Source of the DNA: Lachnospiraceae bacterium
Lineage (GTDB): Bacteria > Bacillota_A > Clostridia > Lachnospirales > Lachnospiraceae
Direction of reading: 5' to 3'
Length of the DNA: 37,450 bases
NCBI GenBank assembly: GCA_018365895.1
Contig: JAGZJD010000021.1
Span: forward strand, 1 to 37,450
A model generated the notes under the pieces. It did no database searches. It was not told the DNA's origin and saw nothing but the letters and a program-made list of their open reading frames with translations. This document shows, piece after piece, positions 26,158 through 34,569 of the stretch; the stretch's first letter is position 1; the number at the start of each line of letters is the position of its first letter. Position numbers and translations under genes: made by a program.

Positions 26158-26955
26158 ATGAGATTATTAAGAAGTTTATGCATTGCGTTTGGCATGTATT
26201 CCAGGATTTATGTACCCCATGTCAAATGGAATGAGGAAAATATGAAATATAGTATGTGTTTTTTTCCACTGGTCGGAATACTGCCTGCTGCGGCAGTGTT
26301 CGGCTGGTGGAAATTATGCTGTTTACTGGAGATTCCATCAGGGTTTGGAGCGGCAGTGTTTACTGTGCTCCCGTACTTTTTGATCGGAGGAATCCATTTG
26401 GACGGATATCTTGATACGTCCGATGCGAGAGGCTCTTACGGAGATCGTGAGAAAAAACTGGAAATCCTAAAAGACAGTCACGTGGGAGCATTTGCGGTAA
26501 CCGCATGTGTAATTGGGGCAATTCTTGTATATGGCTGTTGGGAGGGACTGCTTTCCATGCGGACAGCGCGAAGTTCGGAAGCATTATCAAAAGCGGTCAT
26601 GGCAGCGGGGAGCGGATTCATCCTGGCAAGAGCCTTTAGCGGACTGGCAGTTGTAACCTTTCCAAAAGCGAAGGACAGTGGTCTTTTACATTTATTTTCT
26701 ACGGCAGCTCAGAAGCAAATTGTAAAATGGACGATGATTTTGGTGCTTTTGGCAGGAGCCGGATTTTGTGTTGGTGTTTGTCAAATTTACGGGATCGGCG
26801 TTATGATAAGCTGCAGTGGAATGTTTTTATATTATTACCGGATGGCGATAAAAGAGTTCGGCGGAACTACGGGAGATCTGGCAGGATATTATGTATGTAT
26901 GGCAGAGATGAGCAGCCTTTTGATGATTACTGTTCTTATCTTGCTTAGAGTATAA
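26158..26955 (+). CDS. cobS: Adenosylcobinamide-GDP ribazoletransferase (cobalamin synthase)
   Basis: A membrane enzyme joining adenosylcobinamide-GDP to alpha-ribazole (phosphate). The 265-residue product has about six to seven hydrophobic segments. The hallmark acidic loop is GGIHLDGYLDTSDARGS, followed by EILKDSHVGAFAV; GGTTGDLAGYYVCMAE lies near the C-terminus. The start ATG has only a weak upstream AGGG, and a strong internal promoter lies immediately in front, so the mRNA made there would be almost leaderless. It is 14 bases before cobC. Confidence 0.93.
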   Translation: MRLLRSLCIAFGMYSRIYVPHVKWNEENMKYSMCFFPLVGILPAAAVFGWWKLCCLLEIPSGFGAAVFTVLPYFLIGGIHLDGYLDTSDARGSYGDREKKLEILKDSHVGAFAVTACVIGAILVYGCWEGLLSMRTARSSEALSKAVMAAGSGFILARAFSGLAVVTFPKAKDSGLLHLFSTAAQKQIVKWTMILVLLAGAGFCVGVCQIYGIGVMISCSGMFLYYYRMAIKEFGGTTGDLAGYYVCMAEMSSLLMITVLILLRV

Positions 26956-26969
26956 AAGGAGAGAGAAAT

Positions 26970-27581
26970 ATGATAGAAATCATATTAGTTCGTCATGGAA
27001 AGACGAAAGGCAATCAGGAAAAACGCTTTTCAGGAAAGAGAACGGATGAACCGGTCTGTCAGGAAGGCTTGGAAATGCTGGAAGAGCGCATCTATGAAGA
27101 AGTAGAGGCAGTATATACGAGTCCCATGATACGATGCAGACAGACAGCCTGTATGGCATATGGGGAGGAACAGCCAATCGTGATTGAAGAACTCGCGGAA
27201 TGTGATTTTGGAATTCTGGAAGGAAAGAATCACGGGGAGCTGTCCGGTAATTCGGAATATGAACTTTTTTTAAAAGAAAATGGAAGGAATGGATTTCCGG
27301 GAGGAGAAAGCATTTCCGAATTTGCAGAACGCTCTGTAAAAGGGCTCTGCCGGGTAATCGCAGATTGTGTAAAACAGGGTTATAAAAAGGCGGCATGTAC
27401 GGTACATGGAGGAACCATTCTGGCGCTGATGAATGTGCTGATGAAAGAACAGGATAACTACTATAAATGGAGTGTGGGAAATGGAGACGGATTCCGGCTC
27501 CGGATAGACGAAAAGAAATGGCAGGAAGGAAGATATGATGAAGCAGTCATGGATTGCCCTGATCATCGGATATATTCTTGA
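26970..27581 (+). CDS. cobC: Alpha-ribazole phosphatase-like histidine phosphatase
   Basis: A 203-residue histidine phosphatase. It has the N-terminal LVRHGKTKGNQE with the catalytic RHG, YTSPMIRCRQTA in the middle, a central ECDFGILEG and a C-terminal TVHGGTILALM with the second histidine. In this setting it most likely removes phosphate from alpha-ribazole-5'-phosphate or cobalamin-5'-phosphate (CobC). The family is broad (phosphoglycerate mutase-like), so the role rests on context. It starts with GGAGAGAG and overlaps cbiB by 47 bases. Confidence 0.85.
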   Translation: MIEIILVRHGKTKGNQEKRFSGKRTDEPVCQEGLEMLEERIYEEVEAVYTSPMIRCRQTACMAYGEEQPIVIEELAECDFGILEGKNHGELSGNSEYELFLKENGRNGFPGGESISEFAERSVKGLCRVIADCVKQGYKKAACTVHGGTILALMNVLMKEQDNYYKWSVGNGDGFRLRIDEKKWQEGRYDEAVMDCPDHRIYS

Positions 27582-28503
27582 TCTGATTCTGGGAGATCCG
27601 CATAGTTGGTGGCATCCGGTACAGGGAATCGGATATATTATTACGAAAACAGAAAAAACATTAAGAAAAATATTTCCAAAAAATGAAAAAAGTGAACGAA
27701 TAGCTGGAGGAATTTTGGTGTGCATTGTTTTGACAGTTTCTGTTGGAGTTCCGGCCCTATTGTTGTACGGAGCGGGACGGATTCATCCTGCCTTTGGAAT
27801 TTTAGTGGAATCCTTGTTTTGTTATCAGCTTTTAGCGACAAAATCACTGAAAGATGAGAGTATGAACGTTTATCGGGCGCTGAAGCAGAATGGACTTCAG
27901 GCAGGACGGGAAGCCGTTTCTATGATTGTCGGAAGAGATACGGCAGCTCTTACAGAAGAAGGCGTTGTGAAAGCAGCAGTGGAGACTGTGGCAGAAAATA
28001 CTTCTGACGGGATTATTGCACCAATGTTTTATATGGCTATTGGAGGAGGCGTTCTCGGATTTTTTTATAAAGCAGTAAATACAATGGATTCTATGATTGG
28101 ATATAAGAACGATACTTATCGGAATTTCGGAACTTGTGCGGCCAGACTTGACGATCTGGTAAATTATCTTCCAGCCAGACTCAGTGCAGGATTGATGCTG
28201 CTTGCCTCGGTCCTTTGTCGATATGATGGAAAACAGGCTATGAAAGTGTATCGGCGTGACAGGAAAAATCATAAAAGCCCTAATGCGGCACAGACGGAAG
28301 CAGTCATGGCAGGTGCGCTTCAGGTACAGTTGGCAGGAAATGCCTGGTATTTTGGAAAACTTGTAGAGAAACCAACAATCGGGGACGCGCTTCGACCGGT
28401 GGAAATGGAAGATATTGTGAGAGCAGATCAGTTGTTATATATGACGTCCTTTCTCGGAATGATTTTGATGACAGGAATAAAATATCTACTGCTGATAGGA
28501 TAG
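27535..28503 (+). CDS. cbiB: Adenosylcobinamide-phosphate synthase
   Basis: A membrane protein that attaches (R)-1-aminopropan-2-ol phosphate to adenosylcobyric acid. The 322-residue product has LILGDPHSWWHPVQGIGYII at the N-terminus, IVGRDTAALTEEGVVKAAVETVAENTSDG in the central region (core residues conserved in CbiB) and YKAVNTMDSMIGYKN. The start overlaps the end of cobC by 47 bases; AGGAAGGA just upstream of the paired ATGs at 27535 and 27538 supports it. The next gene encodes the enzyme that makes its aminopropanol substrate. Confidence 0.94.
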   Translation: MMKQSWIALIIGYILDLILGDPHSWWHPVQGIGYIITKTEKTLRKIFPKNEKSERIAGGILVCIVLTVSVGVPALLLYGAGRIHPAFGILVESLFCYQLLATKSLKDESMNVYRALKQNGLQAGREAVSMIVGRDTAALTEEGVVKAAVETVAENTSDGIIAPMFYMAIGGGVLGFFYKAVNTMDSMIGYKNDTYRNFGTCAARLDDLVNYLPARLSAGLMLLASVLCRYDGKQAMKVYRRDRKNHKSPNAAQTEAVMAGALQVQLAGNAWYFGKLVEKPTIGDALRPVEMEDIVRADQLLYMTSFLGMILMTGIKYLLLIG

Positions 28504-28546
28504 AAAGTGACGAAATAAAAAACAATGAGATAGAAAGGAGATTAGA

Positions 28547-29614
28547 ATGGAATTACATGGCGGAAACATTTATGACAAATCGGTAAATCTGGACTTTTCG
28601 ATTAGTGTAAACCCCTTTGGATTGCCGGAGAAAGTCCGCAAAGAGGCGTTCCGAGGCGTAGAAATGGCAGAGCATTATCCGGATATTCATTATACTGCTT
28701 TGCGAAAGTCCATCAGAGAATATTTTGGAATAACAGGAAGTGAAGTGGCACTTGGAAATGGGGCAACGGAACTGATCTATACGCTTGTACACGTGAAACG
28801 ACCTCGGAGGGCATTGATCATTGGACCGACGTTTATTGAGTATGAGCGTGCCCTTGAAACCGAAGGGTGCAAGTATGAATATTTTATGACGAAAGAAGAA
28901 GAAGGATTTGAATTGAAGCGGGAAATTCTTGACTATCTGGAAGAGAATGAATTTGATATGCTGTTTTTGTGCAATCCAAACAATCCAACGGGGAAACTTG
29001 TGAAGTGCGGACTACTGCGGGAAATGATCGAGCTTTGCGAAAGAAAGTCCATTACCTTTATGATTGACGAATGCTTTATGAGTTTTGTGAAAAAAGAAGC
29101 GGATCATTCTTATATGTGGAATCATAAAGGTTTCCGACATCTTGTGATTTTAAGGGCATTTACAAAAACATTTGCCATGCCGGGACTTCGTCTCGGTTAT
29201 GCAGTGTCAGAAGATACAGACCTGATGGAGAAAATCCGTCTTGCCATGCCGCCGTGGAACGTCTCCGTTCCGGCACAGTATGCCGGTGTGGCGGCTATGA
29301 AAGAAATTGAGTATTTAAAAGAAACAAAAACGTTTATCTATAATGAAAGAGAATGGATGGAAGATCAGCTGGAGAAGATTGGATTTGAAGTGATTCCATC
29401 TAAGACCAATTTCATTTTGTTTCGCGGACCGCAAGGGCTTCAGGAAGTCTGTATGGAGAAGGGGATTCTGATTCGGGATGCAGGAAGCTTCCGCGGAATG
29501 AGAGAAGGCTATTACCGGATTGGTCTAAAAAAACGAAAATTTAACACGCAGCTGTTGAAAGTGCTTCATGCCTATATGGTAACAGAGGGGACAAAGAAAA
29601 CATGGCGAGAGTAA
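28547..29614 (+). CDS. cobD: Threonine-phosphate decarboxylase
   Basis: A PLP enzyme making (R)-1-aminopropan-2-yl phosphate from L-threonine O-3-phosphate. The 355-residue aminotransferase-fold protein begins with HGGNIYD and DFSISVNPFGLP, typical of CobD. It also has YPDIHYTALR, NGATELIY, CNPNNPTGK and RAFTKTFAMPGLRLGY with PLP lysine Lys207. The N-terminal HGG and the operon context distinguish it from histidinol-phosphate aminotransferase. GAAAGGAG precedes the ATG. It overlaps cbiP by 13 bases. No threonine kinase gene (PduX type) was seen. Confidence 0.92.
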   Translation: MELHGGNIYDKSVNLDFSISVNPFGLPEKVRKEAFRGVEMAEHYPDIHYTALRKSIREYFGITGSEVALGNGATELIYTLVHVKRPRRALIIGPTFIEYERALETEGCKYEYFMTKEEEGFELKREILDYLEENEFDMLFLCNPNNPTGKLVKCGLLREMIELCERKSITFMIDECFMSFVKKEADHSYMWNHKGFRHLVILRAFTKTFAMPGLRLGYAVSEDTDLMEKIRLAMPPWNVSVPAQYAGVAAMKEIEYLKETKTFIYNEREWMEDQLEKIGFEVIPSKTNFILFRGPQGLQEVCMEKGILIRDAGSFRGMREGYYRIGLKKRKFNTQLLKVLHAYMVTEGTKKTWRE

Positions 29615-31182
29615 TTATGATTCAGGGGACGATGTCGGGAGCGGGAAAAAGTCTTCTGACAGCCGGACTTCTTAGAATCTTCCGGGAAGATGGATATCGG
29701 GCAGCGCCGTTCAAATCGCAGAATATGGCTCTGAATTCCTATGTGACATCGGATGGCCTGGAAATGGGCCGGGCGCAGGCGGTACAGGCAGAGGCAGCAG
29801 GGATTGAACCGAGCGTGTATATGAATCCGATTCTGTTGAAGCCGACAAATGATGTGGGTTCTCAAGTTATCGTCAACGGAGAAGTAATCGGAAATATGAA
29901 AGCAAGAGATTACTTTGCTTATAAGAAAGAACTCATACCGGAAGTGCTGCGTGCATTTGAAATGCTTGACAAAATGTATGATATTATTGTAGTTGAAGGA
30001 GCCGGAAGTCCGGCAGAAATTAACTTAAAAGAAAATGATATTGTTAATATGGGACTGGCAAAGCTTCTCCATGCACCGGTAATTTTGGCAGGAGATATTG
30101 ACCGGGGCGGGGTGTTTGCCCAGCTTTACGGAACGGTAGAGCTTTTGGAAGAAGAAGAGAGGCAGCTGATCAAAGGACTGATTATTAATAAGTTTCGCGG
30201 AGACAAATCCATTCTTGATCCGGGCATTGAGATGCTGGAGGAAAAGACGCATAAGCGAGTGATTGGGACAATTCCTTATATGGATATAGACATTGAGGAA
30301 GAAGACAGCCTCTCGGAGCGCCTGGAAGGACACCGGGGAGCGAAAGAGATTGATATTGCAGTAGTTCGTTTTCCGAGAATTTCCAACTATACGGATCTAG
30401 CTCCGCTGGAGCATCTGAATGGAGTATCTGTCCGTTATATCGGAAGAGCGGAGGAACTTGGGAATCCGGCATTGATTATTTTGCCGGGCAGTAAAAATAC
30501 GATTCGTGATTTGAAATGGATGCGGGAGTCCGGGATAGAAACCGCAGTAAAAAAGGCGGTTTCCAGAGGAACATTTCTGTTTGGAATCTGTGGAGGATTT
30601 CAGATGCTCGGTATGGAGATTACCGATGAGATTGGCTGTGAATCAGCGGAGCATGAGCAGGAAGATGAGACAGCTTTAAAGACCATGCGGGGAATGGAGC
30701 TGCTTCCGATCAGTACAGCATTTTCTGCAGAGAAATCACGTACCAGAGTGCTGGATTGTTTTCCGAAGTTATTCGGTCCATATGAGGGATTATCCGGGAA
30801 ACCGTTTGAAGGATATGAAATTCATATGGGACAGTCGGTATTGTTGGAAGATGAAGCAGAAGAAGTGGTGTCAAGGTGGAAAAACCGGGAAACGGGAACA
30901 CTTCTGGGCGTTTGTAAAGAGCAGATTATGGGAACCTATGTCCACGGTGTGTTTGACCGGGAAGAAACGGCAGGAGCGCTTCTTGGAGAACTGGCAAGAG
31001 CAAGAGGGATTGCCGTAGAGACATTGGGCGTGCAGGATTTTAAGAAATATAAGGAAGAACAGTATACAAAGCTTGCTGCACAGATGCGTCGGCATTTGGA
31101 TATGAAAGCGATTTATGAAATGTTGGAACAGGGGGAAGCATATGAAGGAACAATTGGAGCAGGTACTTCCGGAAGAAATTGA
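29602..31182 (+). CDS. cbiP: Cobyric acid synthase
   Basis: It amidates the b, d, e and g side chains of adenosylcobyrinate diamide. The 526-residue protein has IQGTMSGAGKSLLTAGL, FKSQNMALNSYV, MGRAQAVQAEAAG, NPILLKP and VVEGAGSPAEINL. The C-terminal glutamine amidotransferase domain has FGICGGFQMLG (Cys330) and GYEIHMG. It overlaps cobD by 13 bases and cbiC by 41. The start at 29602 has a weak ribosome binding site and is probably served by coupling. Confidence 0.96.
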   Translation: MARVIMIQGTMSGAGKSLLTAGLLRIFREDGYRAAPFKSQNMALNSYVTSDGLEMGRAQAVQAEAAGIEPSVYMNPILLKPTNDVGSQVIVNGEVIGNMKARDYFAYKKELIPEVLRAFEMLDKMYDIIVVEGAGSPAEINLKENDIVNMGLAKLLHAPVILAGDIDRGGVFAQLYGTVELLEEEERQLIKGLIINKFRGDKSILDPGIEMLEEKTHKRVIGTIPYMDIDIEEEDSLSERLEGHRGAKEIDIAVVRFPRISNYTDLAPLEHLNGVSVRYIGRAEELGNPALIILPGSKNTIRDLKWMRESGIETAVKKAVSRGTFLFGICGGFQMLGMEITDEIGCESAEHEQEDETALKTMRGMELLPISTAFSAEKSRTRVLDCFPKLFGPYEGLSGKPFEGYEIHMGQSVLLEDEAEEVVSRWKNRETGTLLGVCKEQIMGTYVHGVFDREETAGALLGELARARGIAVETLGVQDFKKYKEEQYTKLAAQMRRHLDMKAIYEMLEQGEAYEGTIGAGTSGRN

Positions 31183-31795
31183 AAAACGAAGTTTTGAGAT
31201 GATTAGCGAAGAGCTGGGTGAACGTGTTTTTTCACCGTGGGAAGAACCGATTATTAAGAGATGCATTCATACAAGCGCTGATTTTGAGTATGCAGACAAT
31301 CTGGCGTTTTCAGAAGGAGCAGTACAGCAGATTATTGAGAAGATTGTTCAGGATGGTGTAGATTTTATAACAGATACGAACATGGGAAAATCCGGTGTAA
31401 ATAAAAGAGCATTGCAGAAAATGAATTGTACGGTCAGCTGCTTTATGGCGGATGAAGATGTGGCAGTGCTTGCAAAGGAAAATCAGACTACCAGAGCTGT
31501 AGCAAGCATGGATAAGGCAGCACAGTTTGCAAACAATTCCGGACGTGCAGTTGTGATCGCAGTTGGAAATGCACCGACAGCGCTTGTGCGTCTCGATGAG
31601 TTGATCCGGGAAGGAAAGATTACTCCGGCACTTGTGATAGGAGTACCGGTTGGATTTGTTAATGTGGTGGCGGCGAAAGAATTAATTATGGAAGCGCCGG
31701 TTCCGTATATTGTGGCAAAGGGAAGAAAGGGCGGCAGTAATATTGCTGCTGCGATTGTAAACGCGCTTTTGTATATGGCAGGCGGCCGGGACTAA
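31142..31795 (+). CDS. cbiC: Cobalt-precorrin-8 methylmutase
   Basis: It moves the methyl group from C11 to C12, giving cobyrinate. The 217-residue product has CIHTSADFEYADNL with His43, the equivalent of the catalytic His43 of CobH. TNMGKSGVNK, AVGNAPTALVRLDELIREG and VPVGFVNVVAAKE follow. The frame is open to 31115, but the ATG at 31142 has GGGGGA upstream. It overlaps cbiP by 41 bases. It is the last + strand gene of the run and is convergent with cbiK, their stop codons overlapping by four bases. Confidence 0.95.
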   Translation: MKEQLEQVLPEEIEKRSFEMISEELGERVFSPWEEPIIKRCIHTSADFEYADNLAFSEGAVQQIIEKIVQDGVDFITDTNMGKSGVNKRALQKMNCTVSCFMADEDVAVLAKENQTTRAVASMDKAAQFANNSGRAVVIAVGNAPTALVRLDELIREGKITPALVIGVPVGFVNVVAAKELIMEAPVPYIVAKGRKGGSNIAAAIVNALLYMAGGRD

Positions 31796-31810
31796 TGTCC
31801 GGCCGCTTTT
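31782..31810 (+). terminator. GC-rich hairpin terminator across the cbiC/cbiK stop codons
   Basis: GCGGCCGGGAC (31782-31792) pairs with GTCCGGCCGC (31797-31806) with one bulged G and a TAAT loop that contains the cbiC stop; TTTT follows on the + strand. On the - strand no T run follows, so it probably serves the + operon mainly. It lies wholly inside coding sequence or stop codons. Confidence 0.75.
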
Positions 31811-32580
31811 GCATGTTGTGTATAAAGTTCACAGATCCCTTCATATTCTCCGAGACCTTTTAAAATACATTCTGTTGTAAATCCATTTGTTTCTAAAATA
31901 CTTTTCCAGGAATCTTCCTCTTCGCCGGCCAGATCATTGGTGGCATGGTCTCCTGCCACAAGCATAAAGGGAGCAAGATAGACGTGGGAAGTGTGATTGG
32001 CTCTCAAAGCAGAAATGATTTCCCAAAGACCAGGATATGCTTCCACAGTGCCTACATGAATATGAGGAAATCCACTCTGCTTAAAGGCATAATCAAGAGC
32101 AGCATAAATGCTGTTGGCATAGTGAGTTGTGCCGTGCCCCATTAGAACAATTGCTTCTGTTTTCGATAGCTGAGGGAGTTCTTTTGTCATTGCCTGGATT
32201 ACTGCAAACTGATCTTGTGTTGTATTCAGGAGAGGAGCGCCAATCTGAAGTTTCTGAAACTGCGAAGAAAAGCTTAAAATTGTTTCTCGCATCATATCAT
32301 TTTCAATGCCGTTCATAATATGAGTCGGCTGTACAAGAACATCTATAATACCGTCTGAATGCATTTGTTCCATTGCTTCGTTTACATTGGGAATGAAAAT
32401 ATGATCTCTGTTCCGAAGCTTATCAAGAATCATCTGGCTTGTGTAAGCATGATAGAAACAGCGATCAGGAAATGCATTTTTGAGGACGGATTCTACATGT
32501 TCAATATTCTTTTTTCGAGTATCGGCGTAACTTGTTCCAAAGCTGACAACGAGTAATGCTTTCTTTTGTTCTGTTTTCAT
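31792..32580 (-). CDS. cbiK: Sirohydrochlorin cobaltochelatase
   Basis: CbiK inserts Co2+ into sirohydrochlorin at the entry of the anaerobic pathway. The 262-residue protein starts with KKALLVVSFGTSYADTR and has YTSQMIL and VQPTHIMNG. The metal ligands align with Salmonella CbiK: His149 in MGHGTTHY, Glu180 in VEAYPG and His212 in GDHATND. No signal peptide is present, so it is cytoplasmic. Its ATG overlaps the cbiO stop by four bases (ATGA), and it is the last gene of the riboswitch-controlled cobalt operon. Confidence 0.95.
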   Translation of the reverse strand: MKTEQKKALLVVSFGTSYADTRKKNIEHVESVLKNAFPDRCFYHAYTSQMILDKLRNRDHIFIPNVNEAMEQMHSDGIIDVLVQPTHIMNGIENDMMRETILSFSSQFQKLQIGAPLLNTTQDQFAVIQAMTKELPQLSKTEAIVLMGHGTTHYANSIYAALDYAFKQSGFPHIHVGTVEAYPGLWEIISALRANHTSHVYLAPFMLVAGDHATNDLAGEEEDSWKSILETNGFTTECILKGLGEYEGICELYTQHAKAAGH

Positions 32581-33482
32581 TCAGTTTCATTCCTTTCTAT
32601 CGTTTGTTCCAGATAATGTTCCAATGTCTGTAAAGTACGCGGGACCGGAAGTGTATCTGACAGGATTTTTTTGCGGCAAAGGCTGAAAAACAATTTCAGA
32701 CAATCGGGTTGTTTCAAATTTGCTTTTGTAAGCAGCGCTTCGTTGCAGAAAAGTGTAACAGGATCTGTGTGTGCCAGGATACATCCTTCGTGAAAAAGGA
32801 TGACTTCATCTGCCCAGCGAAGCGCATAGTCCACATCATGAGTGGATTGTAGTACAGTCATACCGCCCAGAGTCATTTGGTCAATCAAATCATTTACAAG
32901 ATCGGTATGTTTTGGATCAAGAGAAGAAACAGGCTCATCAAGAATGATGAGTTCCGGTTTCATAACAAGAATATCTGCGATGGATACTTGCTTTTTCTGA
33001 CCTCCGCTTAATATATGAACCGGTTTGTGACAACAGGAGCGAAGCCCCATATAATCAATGATTTGATTTACAAGTGTTTGTACTTCTGCGGCAGTTAATC
33101 CGAGATTAAATAGTCCGAAGGAGATTTCCTGACAAACACTGGCAGAAAAGAGCTGGTCATCCGGGTTTTGAAATACGATCCCCACTTTCTGACGAAGCTT
33201 CAGTAAATCTTTCTGTTTATAGGAGTAGGGCGTGCCACGGAAAAACAGTTGCCCTTTTGTTGGTTTTAAAATACCGTTCAGACAGAGAAAGAACGTAGAT
33301 TTTCCAGCGCCATTGGCTCCAAGAAAGGCAATCTTCCGACCGGAGTGGATTTCCAACGAAACATCATTGAGAGAGCAGCTTTTGCCATCGTCATATGAAT
33401 AGAATAAATGTTCTGCCCGAATAAGGCAATCATTTTGTTTCGGATCTTTTTCTGCTGAAGTTTCAGATACCTTATGCTGCAT
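32577..33482 (-). CDS. cbiO: Cobalt ECF transporter ATPase
   Basis: The 301-residue ATPase subunit of CbiMNQO. Walker A is GANGAGKST (residues 55-63), the Q-loop FQNPDDQLFS is the usual ECF form, the signature is LSGGQKKQV, Walker B is LIILDEPVSSLDP, and the switch is STHDVDYALRWAD. A C-terminal extension of ~80 residues follows. It has a GGAGGTAACG ribosome binding site. It couples to CbiQ, six bases upstream, and overlaps cbiK by four bases. Confidence 0.94.
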   Translation of the reverse strand: MQHKVSETSAEKDPKQNDCLIRAEHLFYSYDDGKSCSLNDVSLEIHSGRKIAFLGANGAGKSTFFLCLNGILKPTKGQLFFRGTPYSYKQKDLLKLRQKVGIVFQNPDDQLFSASVCQEISFGLFNLGLTAAEVQTLVNQIIDYMGLRSCCHKPVHILSGGQKKQVSIADILVMKPELIILDEPVSSLDPKHTDLVNDLIDQMTLGGMTVLQSTHDVDYALRWADEVILFHEGCILAHTDPVTLFCNEALLTKANLKQPDCLKLFFSLCRKKILSDTLPVPRTLQTLEHYLEQTIERNETE

Positions 33483-33488
33483 AAATCG

Positions 33489-34265
33489 TTACCTCCATAA
33501 CAGTATTTCCAACATCCATAGCAGGATGAGTGACAGTTCGAATATGATAAAAAGAAAGATTTCATGGCGACGGGGAGGAACGATTTCTTCCAGCACCTGT
33601 ATCTCACCGTGATATCCTCTGGCTTCCAGTGCATCAAACAGAATACTGGATTGGCGTACACTGCGAATAAAAAGTGCTGAGAGCAATGCCCCGAAGGAGC
33701 GGATAGCAGTACGGTAATTGCAGTTTCCAAGCCGGGATTTTTGAGCGACTGAAATCTGATGTGCAATCTCCTGTAATAAGAAAATAAAGCGGTAGATTAA
33801 AATCATCAGTTCAATTAGTAACGGTGGAATGTGGAATCGGCGAAGTGCCAGTACCAAATCTGTGACAGGAGTGCTAAGAGCAAGAAAGTAAAGGCAGCTG
33901 ACGCTGGCAAAAGCAGTGCAGATCAGCCGGAGGCAAAAGAAAACATCAGTCACAGAACCCGTCAGATAAAATGAACCGATAGAAATAGCAAAGGCATCCA
34001 TTGGCGTGTGAGAAACATTAATAATGATGGTTAATGTTCCGATAAAAAGAAACACAAGCGGGATGCGAAGCAGCTTTAAATACTTGCAAAGGCTGATTTT
34101 TCCGCAAACCACAGTAAGCACTGTGGCTGCGGAAAAAGTTATCATTGCAATCAGTACAGAGCGACTGGCAATACAAAGGATAAGGCTTATGACAGAAGCA
34201 AAAAGCTTTAACGATGTATTGACATTTCGCAGATGGGAGTAATAGCATAGCGTATCAATCATCAT
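33489..34265 (-). CDS. cbiQ: Cobalt ECF transporter transmembrane protein
   Basis: A 258-residue T-component with about five to six membrane segments. The cytoplasmic coupling helices are visible as SRLGNCNYRTAIRSFGALLSALFIRSVRQSS and ALEARGYHGEIQ, the Ala-Arg-Gly motif shared by CbiQ/EcfT proteins that grip the ATPase. The start overlaps the cbiN end by 11 bases. It follows CbiM and CbiN in the standard order MNQO. Confidence 0.93.
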   Translation of the reverse strand: MMIDTLCYYSHLRNVNTSLKLFASVISLILCIASRSVLIAMITFSAATVLTVVCGKISLCKYLKLLRIPLVFLFIGTLTIIINVSHTPMDAFAISIGSFYLTGSVTDVFFCLRLICTAFASVSCLYFLALSTPVTDLVLALRRFHIPPLLIELMILIYRFIFLLQEIAHQISVAQKSRLGNCNYRTAIRSFGALLSALFIRSVRQSSILFDALEARGYHGEIQVLEEIVPPRRHEIFLFIIFELSLILLWMLEILLWR

Positions 34266-34569
34266 CCCGCATCCATTTCCTGCGCTCTACGAATCTTCCC
34301 ATGAAGAAAGCAAAAACACCTACACCGATTCCTGTCTGCAGGCAGAAAATCAGGCTTTCAATCTCACCAGGGAGTTCACCGCCAAGCATGGATTCCAGGA
34401 CAGGAGTAAACCATGGTTCATAAGAAGAACCGTTGATTTCCTCTACCATAACACTTCCAGCGTCATCTGAACCGCCAAATTCTGCATTCCTATTAAGAAT
34501 GAGAGGAAGCACTGCAATGACAACGACTAGGAGAAGAAGTAACAGTACTTTTTTAGTTGTTTTCGACAT
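34255..34569 (-). CDS. cbiN: Cobalt transporter accessory subunit CbiN
   Basis: The small protein of 104 residues has two membrane helices (about 7-25 and 75-92). The extracytoplasmic loop between them contains FGGSDDAG and SSYEPWFTPVLE, the usual CbiN pattern (GxDxxA and PWxxP). CbiN is needed with CbiM for metal loading. It overlaps cbiM by 17 bases and cbiQ by 11. Confidence 0.92.
   Translation of the reverse strand: MSKTTKKVLLLLLLVVVIAVLPLILNRNAEFGGSDDAGSVMVEEINGSSYEPWFTPVLESMLGGELPGEIESLIFCLQTGIGVGVFAFFMGRFVERRKWMRDDD

Noticed and set aside
28547..29614. Histidinol-phosphate aminotransferase (hisC)
   Set aside because: Same fold, but the HGGNIYD/SVNPFG start and position between cbiB and cbiP fit threonine-phosphate decarboxylase.
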